Positions 50,150 to 59,600 of a stretch of DNA of 64,000 nucleotides are shown here, piece by piece. The number at the start of each line of letters is the position of its first letter. Position 1 is the first letter of the stretch. The position numbers were made by a program, and so were the translations under genes. The notes under the pieces are model-generated. The model saw only the letters and a program-made list of their open reading frames with translations. It had not been told where the DNA came from and did no database searches. Source of the stretch: Terriglobia bacterium (GTDB lineage Bacteria; Acidobacteriota; Terriglobia; Bryobacterales; Bryobacteraceae); contig JAIQFL010000003.1 in the NCBI GenBank assembly GCA_020073365.1, forward strand, positions 1 through 64,000, read 5' to 3'.

Positions 50150-50521
50150 ATGCCAAACCAACCACCGACAAGCCTGCACGCTGCATTTGAGCTGGCCCTC
50201 AATTCCGCCGATCTGGAAGCGCTGACCGCGCTCTACGAGCCGGAGGCCGTTCTGTCCCAGCCCACCGCACCCGTATCGGGGTGGGATGCCATCCGGAAAG
50301 CGTACCGCGGCGTCCTCGCCTTGAAGCCTCAAATTCGTGTGGAAACTCTCGGCATGCTCGATACGGCCGAGGGGCTTGCCCTGCTGCATGGACGCTGGAC
50401 GATGACGGGCACCGGGCCGGATGGCGTCGAAATCCGCATGGAAGGTCGAAATACCGAGGTGGTGCGACGCCAGCCGGATGGCAGTTGGCGCTACCTGATC
50501 GATGACCCGTTCGCCCCATAG
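50150..50521 (+). CDS. SnoaL/NTF2-like (DUF4440) protein
   Basis: A 123-residue single-domain protein of the NTF2-like fold. The pattern LHAAFELALNSADLEALTALYEPEAVL, GWDAIRKAYRGVL, LLHGRWTMTG and RRQPDGSWRYLIDDP is that of DUF4440/SnoaL-like proteins. No catalytic residues can be assigned, and many members of the family have unknown ligands. It starts 58 bases after uvrC with a poor ribosome site. A strong hairpin follows. Confidence 0.85.
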   Translation: MPNQPPTSLHAAFELALNSADLEALTALYEPEAVLSQPTAPVSGWDAIRKAYRGVLALKPQIRVETLGMLDTAEGLALLHGRWTMTGTGPDGVEIRMEGRNTEVVRRQPDGSWRYLIDDPFAP

Positions 50522-50597
50522 ACTACCAATCGCTTAACGGTCGTGGCTCTGACAGTACAGTGGTGGCTCAGAAAGCCGCTGAATGCGCGCGACCTGC

Positions 50598-50647
50598 TGC
50601 GGAGCCGCGACCGTCAGTCAGGTCAGTTTGACGGTCCTGGCTCCGCA
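50598..50647. repeat. Long inverted repeat, possible bidirectional terminator
   Basis: TGCGGAGCC-GC-GACCGTCA is complementary to TGACGGTC-CT-GGCTCCGCA, with a 12-base loop and a two-base internal bulge. It sits between two convergent genes, as a two-way terminator would, but no T-run is evident. Its outer half contains the CGGAGCCGCGACCGT motif seen in other noncoding spots of the window. Confidence 0.7.
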
Positions 50648-50671
50648 TCGGAGCCGCGCCACGTCCCCGTG

Positions 50672-53302
50672 CTACTTCTTCTTAAACAGCCCCTTCAAAC
50701 GGTTAAAGAAGCCTTTTTTCTCGTTGGGCTTGGACTGCTCCTGGGCCGGCTGTTGCGCGGCCGCGCCGGCATCCGCAGCCTCCTGCCGCCTGGCGCGCGT
50801 GGCTGCCGCTCCAGGCGCCGAGAGGCCGTCCCCGGACGATCCGGTAATGCGCGGTGCGGTCTCCGCCGGCGAGAGTGCTGCCGGCTTATCGGACGATGGG
50901 GTTTCCCAGCCGGTAACCGTGGTGACCCCTTGACGCCCCGATCCGTGCAGCGGGCAGGTTCCCACGGGCTGGGTCCCCGCAATATACACTTCTCTTCGGA
51001 TCTTGGGGCAGGCCGCTGAGGCGGGCATGCCCGATAGCGGGTCGATATCGATGGAGACGATACCGTCCGGCTCCACGAAGGGCTTGGTGTCGCGATACTC
51101 GCGATACTGCAAGGCGCGCTTCATGAACTCCATCCAAATAGGCGCGGCCGAATGGGCGCCTTCCAGGTCGAGATCCCGACTGTCGTCGAACCCCACCCAT
51201 ACCACGCACAGCAACTCCGAGGTGTAGCCCGCGAACCACCCATCGCGGTCCGAGGTGCCGGTCTTGCCCGCGGCCGGGACGTTGAAGCCGTATCTGGCGC
51301 GCACCCCCCCAGCCGTGCCGCTTCTCAGGACCTCCTCCATGAGGCTGGTCATGAGGTACGCTACGCGCGGGTCGAGTACATGCTTCGGTTCCACTATTTC
51401 TTTGTAGGGGGTCTTGCCGTCCTGCGTCCGCACCTGCGTGATGAAGTTCAGTTTCAAGTAGTTACCCTGGTTGGCAAAGATGGTGTAGGCGCTGGCGGCC
51501 TCCAGCGGCGTGATGTCATACGATCCCAGGGCCACCGACGGGGTCGGGTGGATTTTGTAGTTCATGCCGGCGCGGTTGGCCATGTCCACCACCGCGTCGT
51601 AGCCCACCATTTCGGCCACCTTTACGGCGGGGATATTCACCGAGTGCGCCAGCGCTTCCCGCAACGTGATCTCGCCGCGGAATGTCTTTTCCATATCACG
51701 CGGCTCGTAAGAATATCGGCCGTTGTCGTACCAGAAGGTGGTTGGCTCGTCCACTACCATGGTGCTGGGCGTTAGGACGGGCGACCTGCCGGTCACGCCC
51801 GTTTCCATAGCCGCGGCGTAAACAAACGGCTTGAAGATCGACCCCGGCTGGCGCTTTGCCAGGGCACGGTTAAGCTGGCTCATACCGTAGTTTCGGCCGC
51901 CGGCCAGAGCCTTGACCGCGCCGGTGTGCGGATCGATGGCCACCAGCGCCACCTGTGCCTCGGGAGGTGTCTGCCCCTTGAACCGGCGCTGCTTCTTGAT
52001 CTGCTCATCCACGTTCTGCATGCCCAACCGCATGGCCTCGGAAGCGGCCCGCTGCAGGTGCATGTCGAGCGTGGTATAGACCCGAAAGGCATTGGACTGG
52101 AAGTTCTCATCCTGGAATTTGCTCTGCAGGGCGTCGTTCACCAGGTCCACGAAGTACGGAGCTTCCACCGATTGCGTCGCGCCTCTCGCCACTGTAAGGG
52201 GCGCCTCGATCGAAAGGGCGTAATCCCGATCGCTGATGTCGCCGTTGGCCCGCATCAGCCCCAGCACCACGTTGCGCCGCTCGCGCAGACGGTCCGGATG
52301 GCGGAACGGGTCGAAGTTGGCTGGCGACCGGGGTATGCCCGCAAGCTGCGCAGCCTCCGGGAGGGTGAGCTGGGAGAGGTCTTTCCCGAGGTACGCCTCG
52401 GCTGCCTGCCCGAAGCCCCGAATATTGAAGGTCCCACGCCAACCCAGATCGATCTGATTGGTGTAGTCTTCGAAGATCTCCTCTTTGGACAGCTTCTGCT
52501 CGAGCTGCAGCGTGATCATCACCTCGGCCAGCTTGCGCGTCCAGCGCTTGTCCTGGTTCAGAAAGAACATGCGAGCGAGCTGCATGCTCAGGGTGGAGGA
52601 GCCCTGCGCCTTACGCCCCTCCTTCAGATCCACGTAGACGGCCTTGATGATGCGGAACGGGTCGAAGCCACCGTGCTGGAAGAAGCGCTTATCCTCCGCC
52701 GCGGTGACCGCCTGGATCAACACCGTGGGGATGTCGTGAAACTTCACCATCCGGCGCTTCTCGCGGTTGGGGCCGGTGAGATTGGTGATGAGCTGAGGCT
52801 CCAGTTGGTACTGGCTGCGGGGCGTGTTGTCCCGGAGCGAAATAATCTGCGACACCCTGCCGCCGGCGAACTTGACCACTCCCGGTTCCTGGTCGAAGTA
52901 AGAATCGCGCCCCGGGAAGATGGAAATGGAATTCTCCGTGACCTGATACGAACCGACCAGGTTGCCGCGCGAATCCGAGTAACCGCTGCGCCGCAGCGCG
53001 GCCTTGATTTCCGCCGGAGAGGTGACGTCGCCCACTACCACCGATTCCGGTGCGGCGTACAGCTTGGCGGTATTCGCAAACGGGCCCGCGCGCAGCCTCT
53101 GGTCGATCACCACCGAGTATTTGTGATAGAAAAACAGGAAGACCGCGAGCCCCAGGATGGTCATCAGGGCAAACCCAACGACCAGAATGCGGCCGGAGGT
53201 TCCCAGAAAGAACTTCGCCAGGCCCGCATTCTTCGGCACCCGGACCTTCATTCCTCTTTTTTGCTTAGCCGCTACTCGTGGCACCAATTCTAATTCTCGC
53301 AT
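50672..53302 (-). CDS. Class A penicillin-binding protein (PBP1-type), copy 2
   Basis: Second bifunctional peptidoglycan synthase, about 860-876 residues. One membrane helix (ILVVGFALMTILGLAVFLFFY), then the GT51 domain (AAEDKRFFQHGGFD with catalytic Glu and QGSSTLSMQLARMFF) and the transpeptidase domain (QPGSIFKPF, SVN, KTGTSDRDG). A C-terminal low-complexity Ala/Pro tail ends in a basic FFNRLKGLFKKK. The start is 53302 or 53251; the frame open to 53371 runs through repeat copy B and is not protein-like. It is paralogous to 40801-43173, with divergent tails. Confidence 0.95.
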   Translation of the reverse strand: MRELELVPRVAAKQKRGMKVRVPKNAGLAKFFLGTSGRILVVGFALMTILGLAVFLFFYHKYSVVIDQRLRAGPFANTAKLYAAPESVVVGDVTSPAEIKAALRRSGYSDSRGNLVGSYQVTENSISIFPGRDSYFDQEPGVVKFAGGRVSQIISLRDNTPRSQYQLEPQLITNLTGPNREKRRMVKFHDIPTVLIQAVTAAEDKRFFQHGGFDPFRIIKAVYVDLKEGRKAQGSSTLSMQLARMFFLNQDKRWTRKLAEVMITLQLEQKLSKEEIFEDYTNQIDLGWRGTFNIRGFGQAAEAYLGKDLSQLTLPEAAQLAGIPRSPANFDPFRHPDRLRERRNVVLGLMRANGDISDRDYALSIEAPLTVARGATQSVEAPYFVDLVNDALQSKFQDENFQSNAFRVYTTLDMHLQRAASEAMRLGMQNVDEQIKKQRRFKGQTPPEAQVALVAIDPHTGAVKALAGGRNYGMSQLNRALAKRQPGSIFKPFVYAAAMETGVTGRSPVLTPSTMVVDEPTTFWYDNGRYSYEPRDMEKTFRGEITLREALAHSVNIPAVKVAEMVGYDAVVDMANRAGMNYKIHPTPSVALGSYDITPLEAASAYTIFANQGNYLKLNFITQVRTQDGKTPYKEIVEPKHVLDPRVAYLMTSLMEEVLRSGTAGGVRARYGFNVPAAGKTGTSDRDGWFAGYTSELLCVVWVGFDDSRDLDLEGAHSAAPIWMEFMKRALQYREYRDTKPFVEPDGIVSIDIDPLSGMPASAACPKIRREVYIAGTQPVGTCPLHGSGRQGVTTVTGWETPSSDKPAALSPAETAPRITGSSGDGLSAPGAAATRARRQEAADAGAAAQQPAQEQSKPNEKKGFFNRLKGLFKKK

Positions 53303-53338
53303 AGTGGGACGTGGACATCCGGTTTTGGGTGTGCCTGG

Positions 53339-53417
53339 CCGTGGTGGGACAGGCGGTTCCGCCTGCCTCACCCGCCTGCGGGCGATTCTTTCCCCGCTTC
53401 CTGCGGTCGTGGCTCCG
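53339..53417 (-). repeat. 79-base dispersed repeat, copy B
   Basis: Reverse-oriented copy of the element at 43399-43477, with the same length, the two palindromes kept (one with a single change) and about 80% identity by eye. It lies between the penicillin-binding protein gene and the preceding membrane gene. Confidence 0.75.
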
Positions 53418-53435
53418 ATCGGGTCGTCAGCAAGC

Positions 53436-53780
53436 CTACCGGCTGCCGGCCCCGGGATAGAAATGGAGGTTCACGGTATACCCGGGCAAATCCACCCTGA
53501 CGAAGTAGCGGATGTCGATGCGCAGTCCGTCCTGTGGATGGGTAATATGCACTTCATCCTCCGTGATCGGAAGTTCCAGTTGGCGGGCTTTTTCGACTAC
53601 CCAGGTGCGCAGCACATCGTCGGACTTCGTCTGGTTTTCCACACGGCGTGTAATATCCGACACGAAACTCTGCAGCTTCAGGTTACAGAAATAGTAGGGG
53701 GCAAACACTCCCAGGAGAAAAACCAGGCCAGCGAGAATGAGGACTGCGGCCCCGATACGCCAGCGCGGAACGCGGCTCAC
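53436..53780 (-). CDS. Small single-pass membrane protein, unknown function
   Basis: A 114-residue protein starting at a GTG that overlaps the upstream stop (GTGA); the frame is open to 53849 but the coupling favours 53780. It has one membrane helix (WRIGAAVLILAGLVFLLGVFAPYYF) followed by an extracytoplasmic alpha/beta part (SFVSDITRRVENQTKSDD, then EVHITHPQDGLRIDIRYFV). No family name is known to me. It is co-translated with the preceding membrane protein. Confidence 0.7.
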   Translation of the reverse strand: MSRVPRWRIGAAVLILAGLVFLLGVFAPYYFCNLKLQSFVSDITRRVENQTKSDDVLRTWVVEKARQLELPITEDEVHITHPQDGLRIDIRYFVRVDLPGYTVNLHFYPGAGSR

Positions 53781-54232
53781 GGCTGGTCGCCGGGTTCCTT
53801 GCTGGAGGCGCAGAGTTCCTCCCACAGATCGTCGGAATGCGGCGTCCATTCGGGGTTCTCCAGGCCGGAGATCTGCAGCTCATCCTCTTTCAAAGTCCCG
53901 TGGCCGTACGTGCAGATATATTCGATGCGCGGCCTGCCAAATTGGAGCATCCGGCTCCATGAACCGGTCTCGACCGGCATCCGCAGGCGCCGCAGGCACA
54001 CCCGGCAACGGTAACGCTGATCCCAGATGATGAGGTAGAAAGTCCCCGTGCACAAAAGAAACCACACCAGGACCGCCAGCGTAAAAGGCAGGTCGTAGCC
54101 GAAGCGCGGCGGCACGTACGTAAAGAAGTGCGGTACCTCCGCGGGCCAAGCACTGTTCAGAGCCACCAGCAACCCATACAGCAATGCTCCCCCAGCCACC
54201 AGCTTGGCTGCGAAATAGGCCCAGTAGCGCAT
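53777..54232 (-). CDS. Membrane protein with CxxC zinc-like motif, unknown function
   Basis: A 151-residue protein with two or three membrane helices (YFAAKLVAGGALLYGLLVAL and PFTLAVLVWFLLCTGTFYLII) and a soluble C-terminal part carrying CRVCLRRLRMP and ICTYGHG, a possible Zn site. It starts at 54232 near the left edge of a noncoding region. Its stop overlaps the start of the small membrane protein gene, suggesting a common complex. Confidence 0.75.
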   Translation of the reverse strand: MRYWAYFAAKLVAGGALLYGLLVALNSAWPAEVPHFFTYVPPRFGYDLPFTLAVLVWFLLCTGTFYLIIWDQRYRCRVCLRRLRMPVETGSWSRMLQFGRPRIEYICTYGHGTLKEDELQISGLENPEWTPHSDDLWEELCASSKEPGDQP

Positions 54233-54655
54233 ATAAATTAGACTCCCGATCCCTGTAATTAGTTTCTAACTTACCACGTTGGGACGGGCCTCGCGGGCTG
54301 TCTTTGGTACACGGTTTTCTGAAACTCCGGCGCGTATCCGAATGCCGCTCGCTACCGCGCGCCACCGGTTCTCCTCACGCCTTCCGGCGCGCCACTCTGA
54401 TCGGAGCTGCGACCGTAACTACTTACCGAGTCAAATTCTTGCCGAAATTGGCAGAATCCCTCGGCGCCATTGGGCGTGGTTCTCTCCGCGCTCTCTGCTT
54501 CCTCTGCGCCCTCAGGTTTTGACTTTGGCCTTTCTCCGCGGTACCTCCGCGCCTCGGCGTCTCTGCGGTGAGCTTGGTTTTTCCCTGTTTGGCGCCGGCC
54601 GCCGGGTTAGGGAGCGGTCTCCGCGGAATGCGCGGCCGAAGCTGAAACGACGCAC
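54233..54655. other. Noncoding region with GC-rich repeat motifs
   Basis: About 420 bases without gene. CGGAGCTGCGACCGTAA at 54402-54418 is a copy of the dispersed motif also found near 43399, 50600, 50649 and 53417. The quasi-periodic segment at 54478-54587 is listed separately. Confidence 0.5.
54478..54587 (-). repeat. Quasi-periodic CGCAGAG-like noncoding segment
   Basis: On the minus strand, CACCGCAGAGACGCCGAGG, CGCGGAGG, CGCGGAG, CGCAGAGG and GCAGAGAGCGCGGAG follow each other, built from a roughly 8-9 base purine-rich unit. Similar 'CGCAGAGACGCAGAG' stretches occur between genes of many environmental bacteria as far as I recall, without known role. Confidence 0.5.
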
Positions 54656-55564
54656 CTACCTGCGGAACAGATTCCGCAGGATGAACAGAATGTTGGCCGG
54701 CCGTTCCGCAAGACGACGCATGTAGTAGGGGTACCAGGCCTTGCCGAACGGGACGTAGAGACGCAGGCGATACCCTTCGGCGATGAGCCGGCGCTGGAGG
54801 TCGCGCCGTATGCCGTAGAGCATCTGGAATTCGAAGGACTCCCGAGGGATCTTCTGCGCCGTGGCGTAGGCCTTGGTCTGCTCGATCATTTTTTCATCGT
54901 GTGTCGCGATGGCGGGGTAGGCGCCTTTGTTCAGCAGAAGCTGCATCAACTCGACGAAGTTCCGGTCGACTTCGGACTTCTGCAGAAAGGCCACGCTGGC
55001 CGGCTCCAGGTAGGCACCTTTGCAAAGCCGGACCCGGATACCGCCGCTGCAAAGCTTTTCGACATCCTGCTTGGCGCGATAGAGGTAGGCCTGAATTACG
55101 ATGCCCACTGCGCCGTACCGCTCGTGCAGATCGGTCACCAGATCGATGGTGCGCTGCGCATACTCGCTCGATTCCATATCGACCCGCACGAAGCCCTTCA
55201 GCTCGGCCGCGCGCCTCACCAGTTGCTCCACGTTGGCCCGGCACTGGTCGTAGGAGAAGTCGAGTCCGAACTGCGTGAGCTTGAGCGAGACGTTGCCGGA
55301 TATGCCGGACTCGTGGAGGGCGGAGAGGGTGCGCAGGTAAACGTCCCGCGCGGCGGCTGCTTCTTCCAGTGTGGAGACGCTCTCGCCGAGATGGTCGAGG
55401 GTGATGGTGATGCCTTCCGCATTGAGCTTGCGGCTGACGTCCAGCGCCTGATCGAGAGTCTCCCCCGCCACAAAGCGGGTGGCGAAGCGCTGGGCCAGTG
55501 AAGAGGTTTCCATCCATCTCCGCAAGTGCTTTTGGTGCGATAGGTACAGGAGGAAGCGGCGCAC
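54656..55564 (-). CDS. Proline dehydrogenase (monofunctional)
   Basis: FAD enzyme oxidising L-proline to delta-1-pyrroline-5-carboxylate, membrane-associated. The GTG start at 55564 gives about 302 residues beginning VRRFLLYLSHQ, as in other monofunctional ProDHs; a longer TTG/GTG frame reaches 55600. The PutA barrel signature is present: TITLDHLGESV, NVSLKLTQFGLDF, VDMESSEYAQRTIDLV, VIQAYLYRAKQDV, GIRVRLCKGAYLEP, and near the end the conserved EFQMLYGIRRDLQRRL and YVPFGKAWYPYYMRRLAERP. No P5C dehydrogenase gene is adjacent. Confidence 0.95.
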   Translation of the reverse strand: MRRFLLYLSHQKHLRRWMETSSLAQRFATRFVAGETLDQALDVSRKLNAEGITITLDHLGESVSTLEEAAAARDVYLRTLSALHESGISGNVSLKLTQFGLDFSYDQCRANVEQLVRRAAELKGFVRVDMESSEYAQRTIDLVTDLHERYGAVGIVIQAYLYRAKQDVEKLCSGGIRVRLCKGAYLEPASVAFLQKSEVDRNFVELMQLLLNKGAYPAIATHDEKMIEQTKAYATAQKIPRESFEFQMLYGIRRDLQRRLIAEGYRLRLYVPFGKAWYPYYMRRLAERPANILFILRNLFRR

Positions 55565-55629
55565 GAACTCCAGCCTAGCACCGTGCGCCAAGGCCACCAA
55601 GACGACGGCGGCACTCTGCTAGACTGCGG

Positions 55630-55809
55630 GTGTTGGAATCCAGCGAAGAGATTCAGCCTCGGCCCGGAGAGCTGCGTTGCTCCCGCTGTTTTTCGCTCGA
55701 CATCGTGCCTTCTCTCCCCCGCGGACTCATCGATGAGCTGATGCGCAGATGGGGCCGCGTACCCAAGCAGTGCCGCTTTTGCGGTAGAAGGTTCAACGTG
55801 AAAGCTTAA
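55630..55809 (+). CDS. Small zinc-ribbon-like protein (59 residues)
   Basis: A short frame from GTG 55630 (or TTG 55633) to 55809 encodes LRCSRCFSLDIVPSLPRG, LIDELMRRWGRVPKQ and CRFCGRRFNVKA: two CxxC pairs spaced as in a zinc ribbon with an intervening helix. It faces away from proline dehydrogenase across a 65-base gap. I recall similar orphan ribbons in acidobacteria but no function. The ribosome site is weak. Confidence 0.5.
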   Translation: MLESSEEIQPRPGELRCSRCFSLDIVPSLPRGLIDELMRRWGRVPKQCRFCGRRFNVKA

Positions 55810-55981
55810 TCTCCAGGTCTGTCACCGCCGATGCAGTCAGACGCGAATGGGTTCAGCGGCGCCTCACGGGATAAGTTGGCTGGCGCAAAAATAGCTTCTC
55901 AGCCGGATTCAAGAATCACCGGAGTAGCATCGCGCGGTTTCGCGGTGGCAACCGGCGGCTCGCCGGAGGTATGGTAGAAAC

Positions 55982-56491
55982 ATGAGCGTCGCAGCCTTGA
56001 TCTCCGTTGAAGAGTACTTGCGGACCTCGTACAGCCCGGACCGCGAGTATCGGGATGGCGTGCTGGTGGAGCGCAACGTGGGCAAGAAATCGCATGCAGA
56101 ATTGCAGACCGCCCTGGGGCAGTATATCCGCAACAGACGAAAACAGTGGAATATCAAGGTGTATACGGAGATGCGGATCCAAGCTCGTGAAGGATGGTAT
56201 CCGATTCCGGACGTGTGCGTCTATCCCCTGCCCGAACCCGAGGGAGAGGTTCCGGAAAAGCCGCCATTCCTGTGGATCGAGATTCTGTCGCCGGACGACA
56301 GGATGACGGAGGTCTGGGAAAAGGCGAGGAACGCGATCGCTTGCGGCACCCCCTACGTGTGGATCATCGATCCGTACACGCTCGAGAGCGAACTGTGGAC
56401 TGCCTCTGGGAAAATGCAGGTCGCCGACCGAACTCTTCGGCTGCCGGATTCGCCTATCGTCATTCCACTGGCGGACGTTCTGGAGGAGTAG
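55982..56491 (+). CDS. Uma2-family (DUF820) endonuclease-like protein
   Basis: A 169-residue protein of the Uma2/DUF820 family, a PD-(D/E)XK nuclease-like fold. It shows ISVEEYLRTSYSPDREYRDGVLVERNVG, the core PDVCVY (Asp) and FLWIEILSPDDRM (E-x-L-S-P-D), and IIDPYTLE. The residues of the D..ExK-type centre are only partly recognisable. These genes are abundant in cyanobacteria and acidobacteria and often occur as dispersed paralogues; the role is unknown. The gene is complete and alone. Confidence 0.88.
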   Translation: MSVAALISVEEYLRTSYSPDREYRDGVLVERNVGKKSHAELQTALGQYIRNRRKQWNIKVYTEMRIQAREGWYPIPDVCVYPLPEPEGEVPEKPPFLWIEILSPDDRMTEVWEKARNAIACGTPYVWIIDPYTLESELWTASGKMQVADRTLRLPDSPIVIPLADVLEE

Positions 56492-56667
56492 TCGGCGGGC
56501 CTCCGGTCCGGCGTGCCATCCGGAGGGCAGCCGGCATTCCGGTGGCTTTTCCCTCCAGTGGGTGTTTTCCGACTCGCCCCAACAAAAACGTCAGGCGAAC
56601 CGTTCCGCCTGCCCCATGAGTCGCCACGTCTCCCAAGCCCCCACACAGCCAGGAGCCGCTCGGCCGC

Positions 56668-59600
56668 TCACCAGATCAACCGCAGTCCGATCTGGAGCCG
56701 CCGCGCGTTGGTGCCGTCGGGGAAACCTTGCGACGCGGTACCCTGCCCGACATTGGACTGGTAAGTGAGCGTGGGAACGCCCGCCACTGAAGAGTACACA
56801 TACTCGCGCGTGTTCACGCTCGTAAAGAAGCGGTGGTTGAAGATGTTGAATGCGTCAAACGTGAACATGGCCTTGGCGCGTTCCTTGATCGGGAATATCT
56901 TGGAAATCCGCGCGTCCAACTTGGATTGCTCGCCAACATCCAGACTGTTAATCGGCAGGAACGGAACGCGGCCACCCAGACCGCCGCTGGTGTAGCCGTT
57001 CAGCGTCCCGTTGTTGGCCGAGGTGAAACCGGTCGGGGCCGGAGTGGTGGACACCTGAACCGTTGGGGTCGCGTGCGGAGACGAGTTGACGAAAGCCAGG
57101 AGCGCGAGTTGCCAGTTGTCGATCAGGTACCTGGCAGCGGCGTTCCCATTGTGGATAAACTTAGGAGCCCAAACCGCGCTCAGGCCCAAACGCTGGCGGA
57201 CGTCGAGAGTGGAAGTGCCTTTCTCGCCGCGGTAATCCCCGGGGATATAGGTCTGCGGGCCGCCGCTGGCGAAGATGTTGGGAGTACCGGCGCCCCCTTG
57301 GCCTTCATCGATCGCGTGCGACCACGTGTAGGAAACCGAACCGGTAAACGATTGGGACATGCGCTTATTCAACTGGAGCGCCAGGCCGTTGTACCAGCTA
57401 TTAAGACCGGCATCCACCACGTTGATACGGGCGTAGCGGGGATCCACGCGGTTCTGGCGCACATAGATGGGAGTGGTGTAAGAGCCGGTCTGGTTGCCGC
57501 CGGCGTCGTTGATGCGGTACGTGAGACTGCCCGCCGGAGGTCCGATATTGATGTCGTTGACCGAAGTCAGGTGCAAGCCGCGGCTCCAGATGTAGGAGGC
57601 CGTGAACGACAGGTCATTGGTGAGCTGGTGCTCAATCGCGAGGTCTGCCTGCTGGGTGTACGGAGTCCGGAAGTCCTTGGAGGCGATGTTCAGGCTGACC
57701 GATCCGGCGGGCGGATTGAAGTTGCCGCTGTTGGGGAGCACGTTGGGAAAGACCGGGCCATTGGCTTTGTCGCTGGCGTTCGAGGAATTCAGCGAGATGG
57801 CCTTCTGGTAGAGACCGTTGCCCAGGAAGAAGGTGTTGATGAGTCCTCCGGGATAGCGGCCGTTAAATATGCCGTAGCCGCCGCGGACGACGGTCCGGTC
57901 ATTGCGGCCGAGTGTGTAAGCAAAGCCGATGCGCGGAGCAAATTCCTTGTTATAGGTTGGAATGCGCCCGGTGGCGGGATAGTCCGGATTGGTAAGGGTG
58001 GGTTGCGGCAGGGACGTGTAGTCGTAGCGCACCCCGAGATTCAACGTCAGGCGCGTCGAGGCCTTGTATTGATCCTGCAAAAATACGCTGTAGTCCGTGA
58101 GGTACAGGTCGACTTCGGGGTTGCCGATCGTCTGCGTGAACGTAGACCAGTCCTTGTTGCCCACGGAGTTGCCGGAGAAGTCCGACGCCAGCGCCGTCCA
58201 ACTCGGAAAGGTGTAAGTGCCGGTTCGGTTGAACAGCAGGTTGGTGTAGTCCTCCGTCCGAATGACTTCGCCGCCCAACTTCAGCGTATGCCTGCCTTTC
58301 GTCCAGGTCAAGGTGTCGGCGTACGAAAAGCGGTTCTCGCTGGGGTTGGTGCGTGGGTAGTCGGTCGCCGTACCGAGTAAGCTCTGGCCTGTTACGTTGA
58401 TGCCCAGGAATCCAATGCCGGGTATCGCGAGTTGGTCGTTCGGATAATCGAATTGCTTGTCCTTGAACCAGCCGAAGCGGAATTCGTTGACCATGGTGTT
58501 GGAGGGGATCGCCGTCCAGGTGAAACGGCCGTACTTGGAGCGAACCGATGAGTTGACGTTGTTGCCGACGCCGTTGCCGTTGTTCAGCACGGCCTGGGTC
58601 TGCAAGCCGTTAGGCGAGACCCAGCGGAGCACGTTCAGGCTGGCGCTGAAGGAATTGCGCTCGGTGGGACGCCAGTCCAGCTTGCCGAACCCGAGATCCT
58701 GAGTCGCCGTGCGATCCAGGGTCTGAAACTGGCGATCCAGGAAGCGGCGGGCGGTTTCGCACTGCGCGGCGCTGGCGGTACAAGTGGCGATGAAGTTTCC
58801 ATTGGTATCGAACAGCGAGCTGCCGGCGGCCGTGATTGAGGCGATCAGCGGGAAATTGCGGCGCATGGCTTCGTAGTTGGCAAAGTAGAAGAGCTTGTCC
58901 TTGACGATCTTGCCGCCGGCGCTGGCCCCGAGCTGGTTGCGCTTTTCCTCCGGGTTGATTGTGGCGAATGTGTCCTTGGCATTGAAATCCTGGTTGCGGA
59001 AGAACCAGTAGCCGGTGCCGTGGAAATCGTTCGATCCGCTGCGCGTCACCGTGTTGACTACGCCACCGGTGGCGTGTCCGAACTCGGCCGAGTAGTTGTT
59101 CGAGACCACCTGGAATTCCTGCACAGCGTCCTGCGAAATCTGCGAGGTGATGCGGGTGCGCCCGGCGTTCTCGTTATAGTACTGTTCGGTGGTATCGTTG
59201 CCGTCGGTAAGAAAGGAGTTGCCGCCGGCGATGCCGCGGAAAGAGACCAGGCCGAACGTGCCGTCGGGCACCACGGAGGGAGACAACAGAACAAACGAGT
59301 CCACACGGCGGCCGTTGATTGGCAGATCCAGGATCTGGCCGCTGCCAATCACCTGCGACACATCGGTCTTGGTGGAGTCTACCAGGGGCGCGGTCGCTTC
59401 CACCTGAATCTGCGTGGCGGTGCCGGCCACTGTCAGCACTACGTCGAGGCTCAGATTCTGGCCCACCAGAACCTGGAAGTCCTTCACTTCATACGTTGCG
59501 AAACCTGTCTTGCCGATCGTCACGGTATAGCCGGTGGCGGGCACCAGCGACGGCGCAGTGAAGAGACCGGCCTCCGTCGTGTTGAGAGTTCTCTTAATAC

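Noticed and set aside
48253-50202. 649-codon minus-strand frame
   Set aside because: It covers uvrC in antisense; uvrC is unambiguous and the antisense protein is low-complexity His/Leu/Gln-rich.
51926-53293. 455-codon plus-strand frame
   Set aside because: Antisense shadow of the second penicillin-binding protein.
56833-58380. 515-codon plus-strand frame (and 60398-61894, 498 codons)
   Set aside because: Both are antisense to Oar receptors, without signal peptide, domain or ribosome site.
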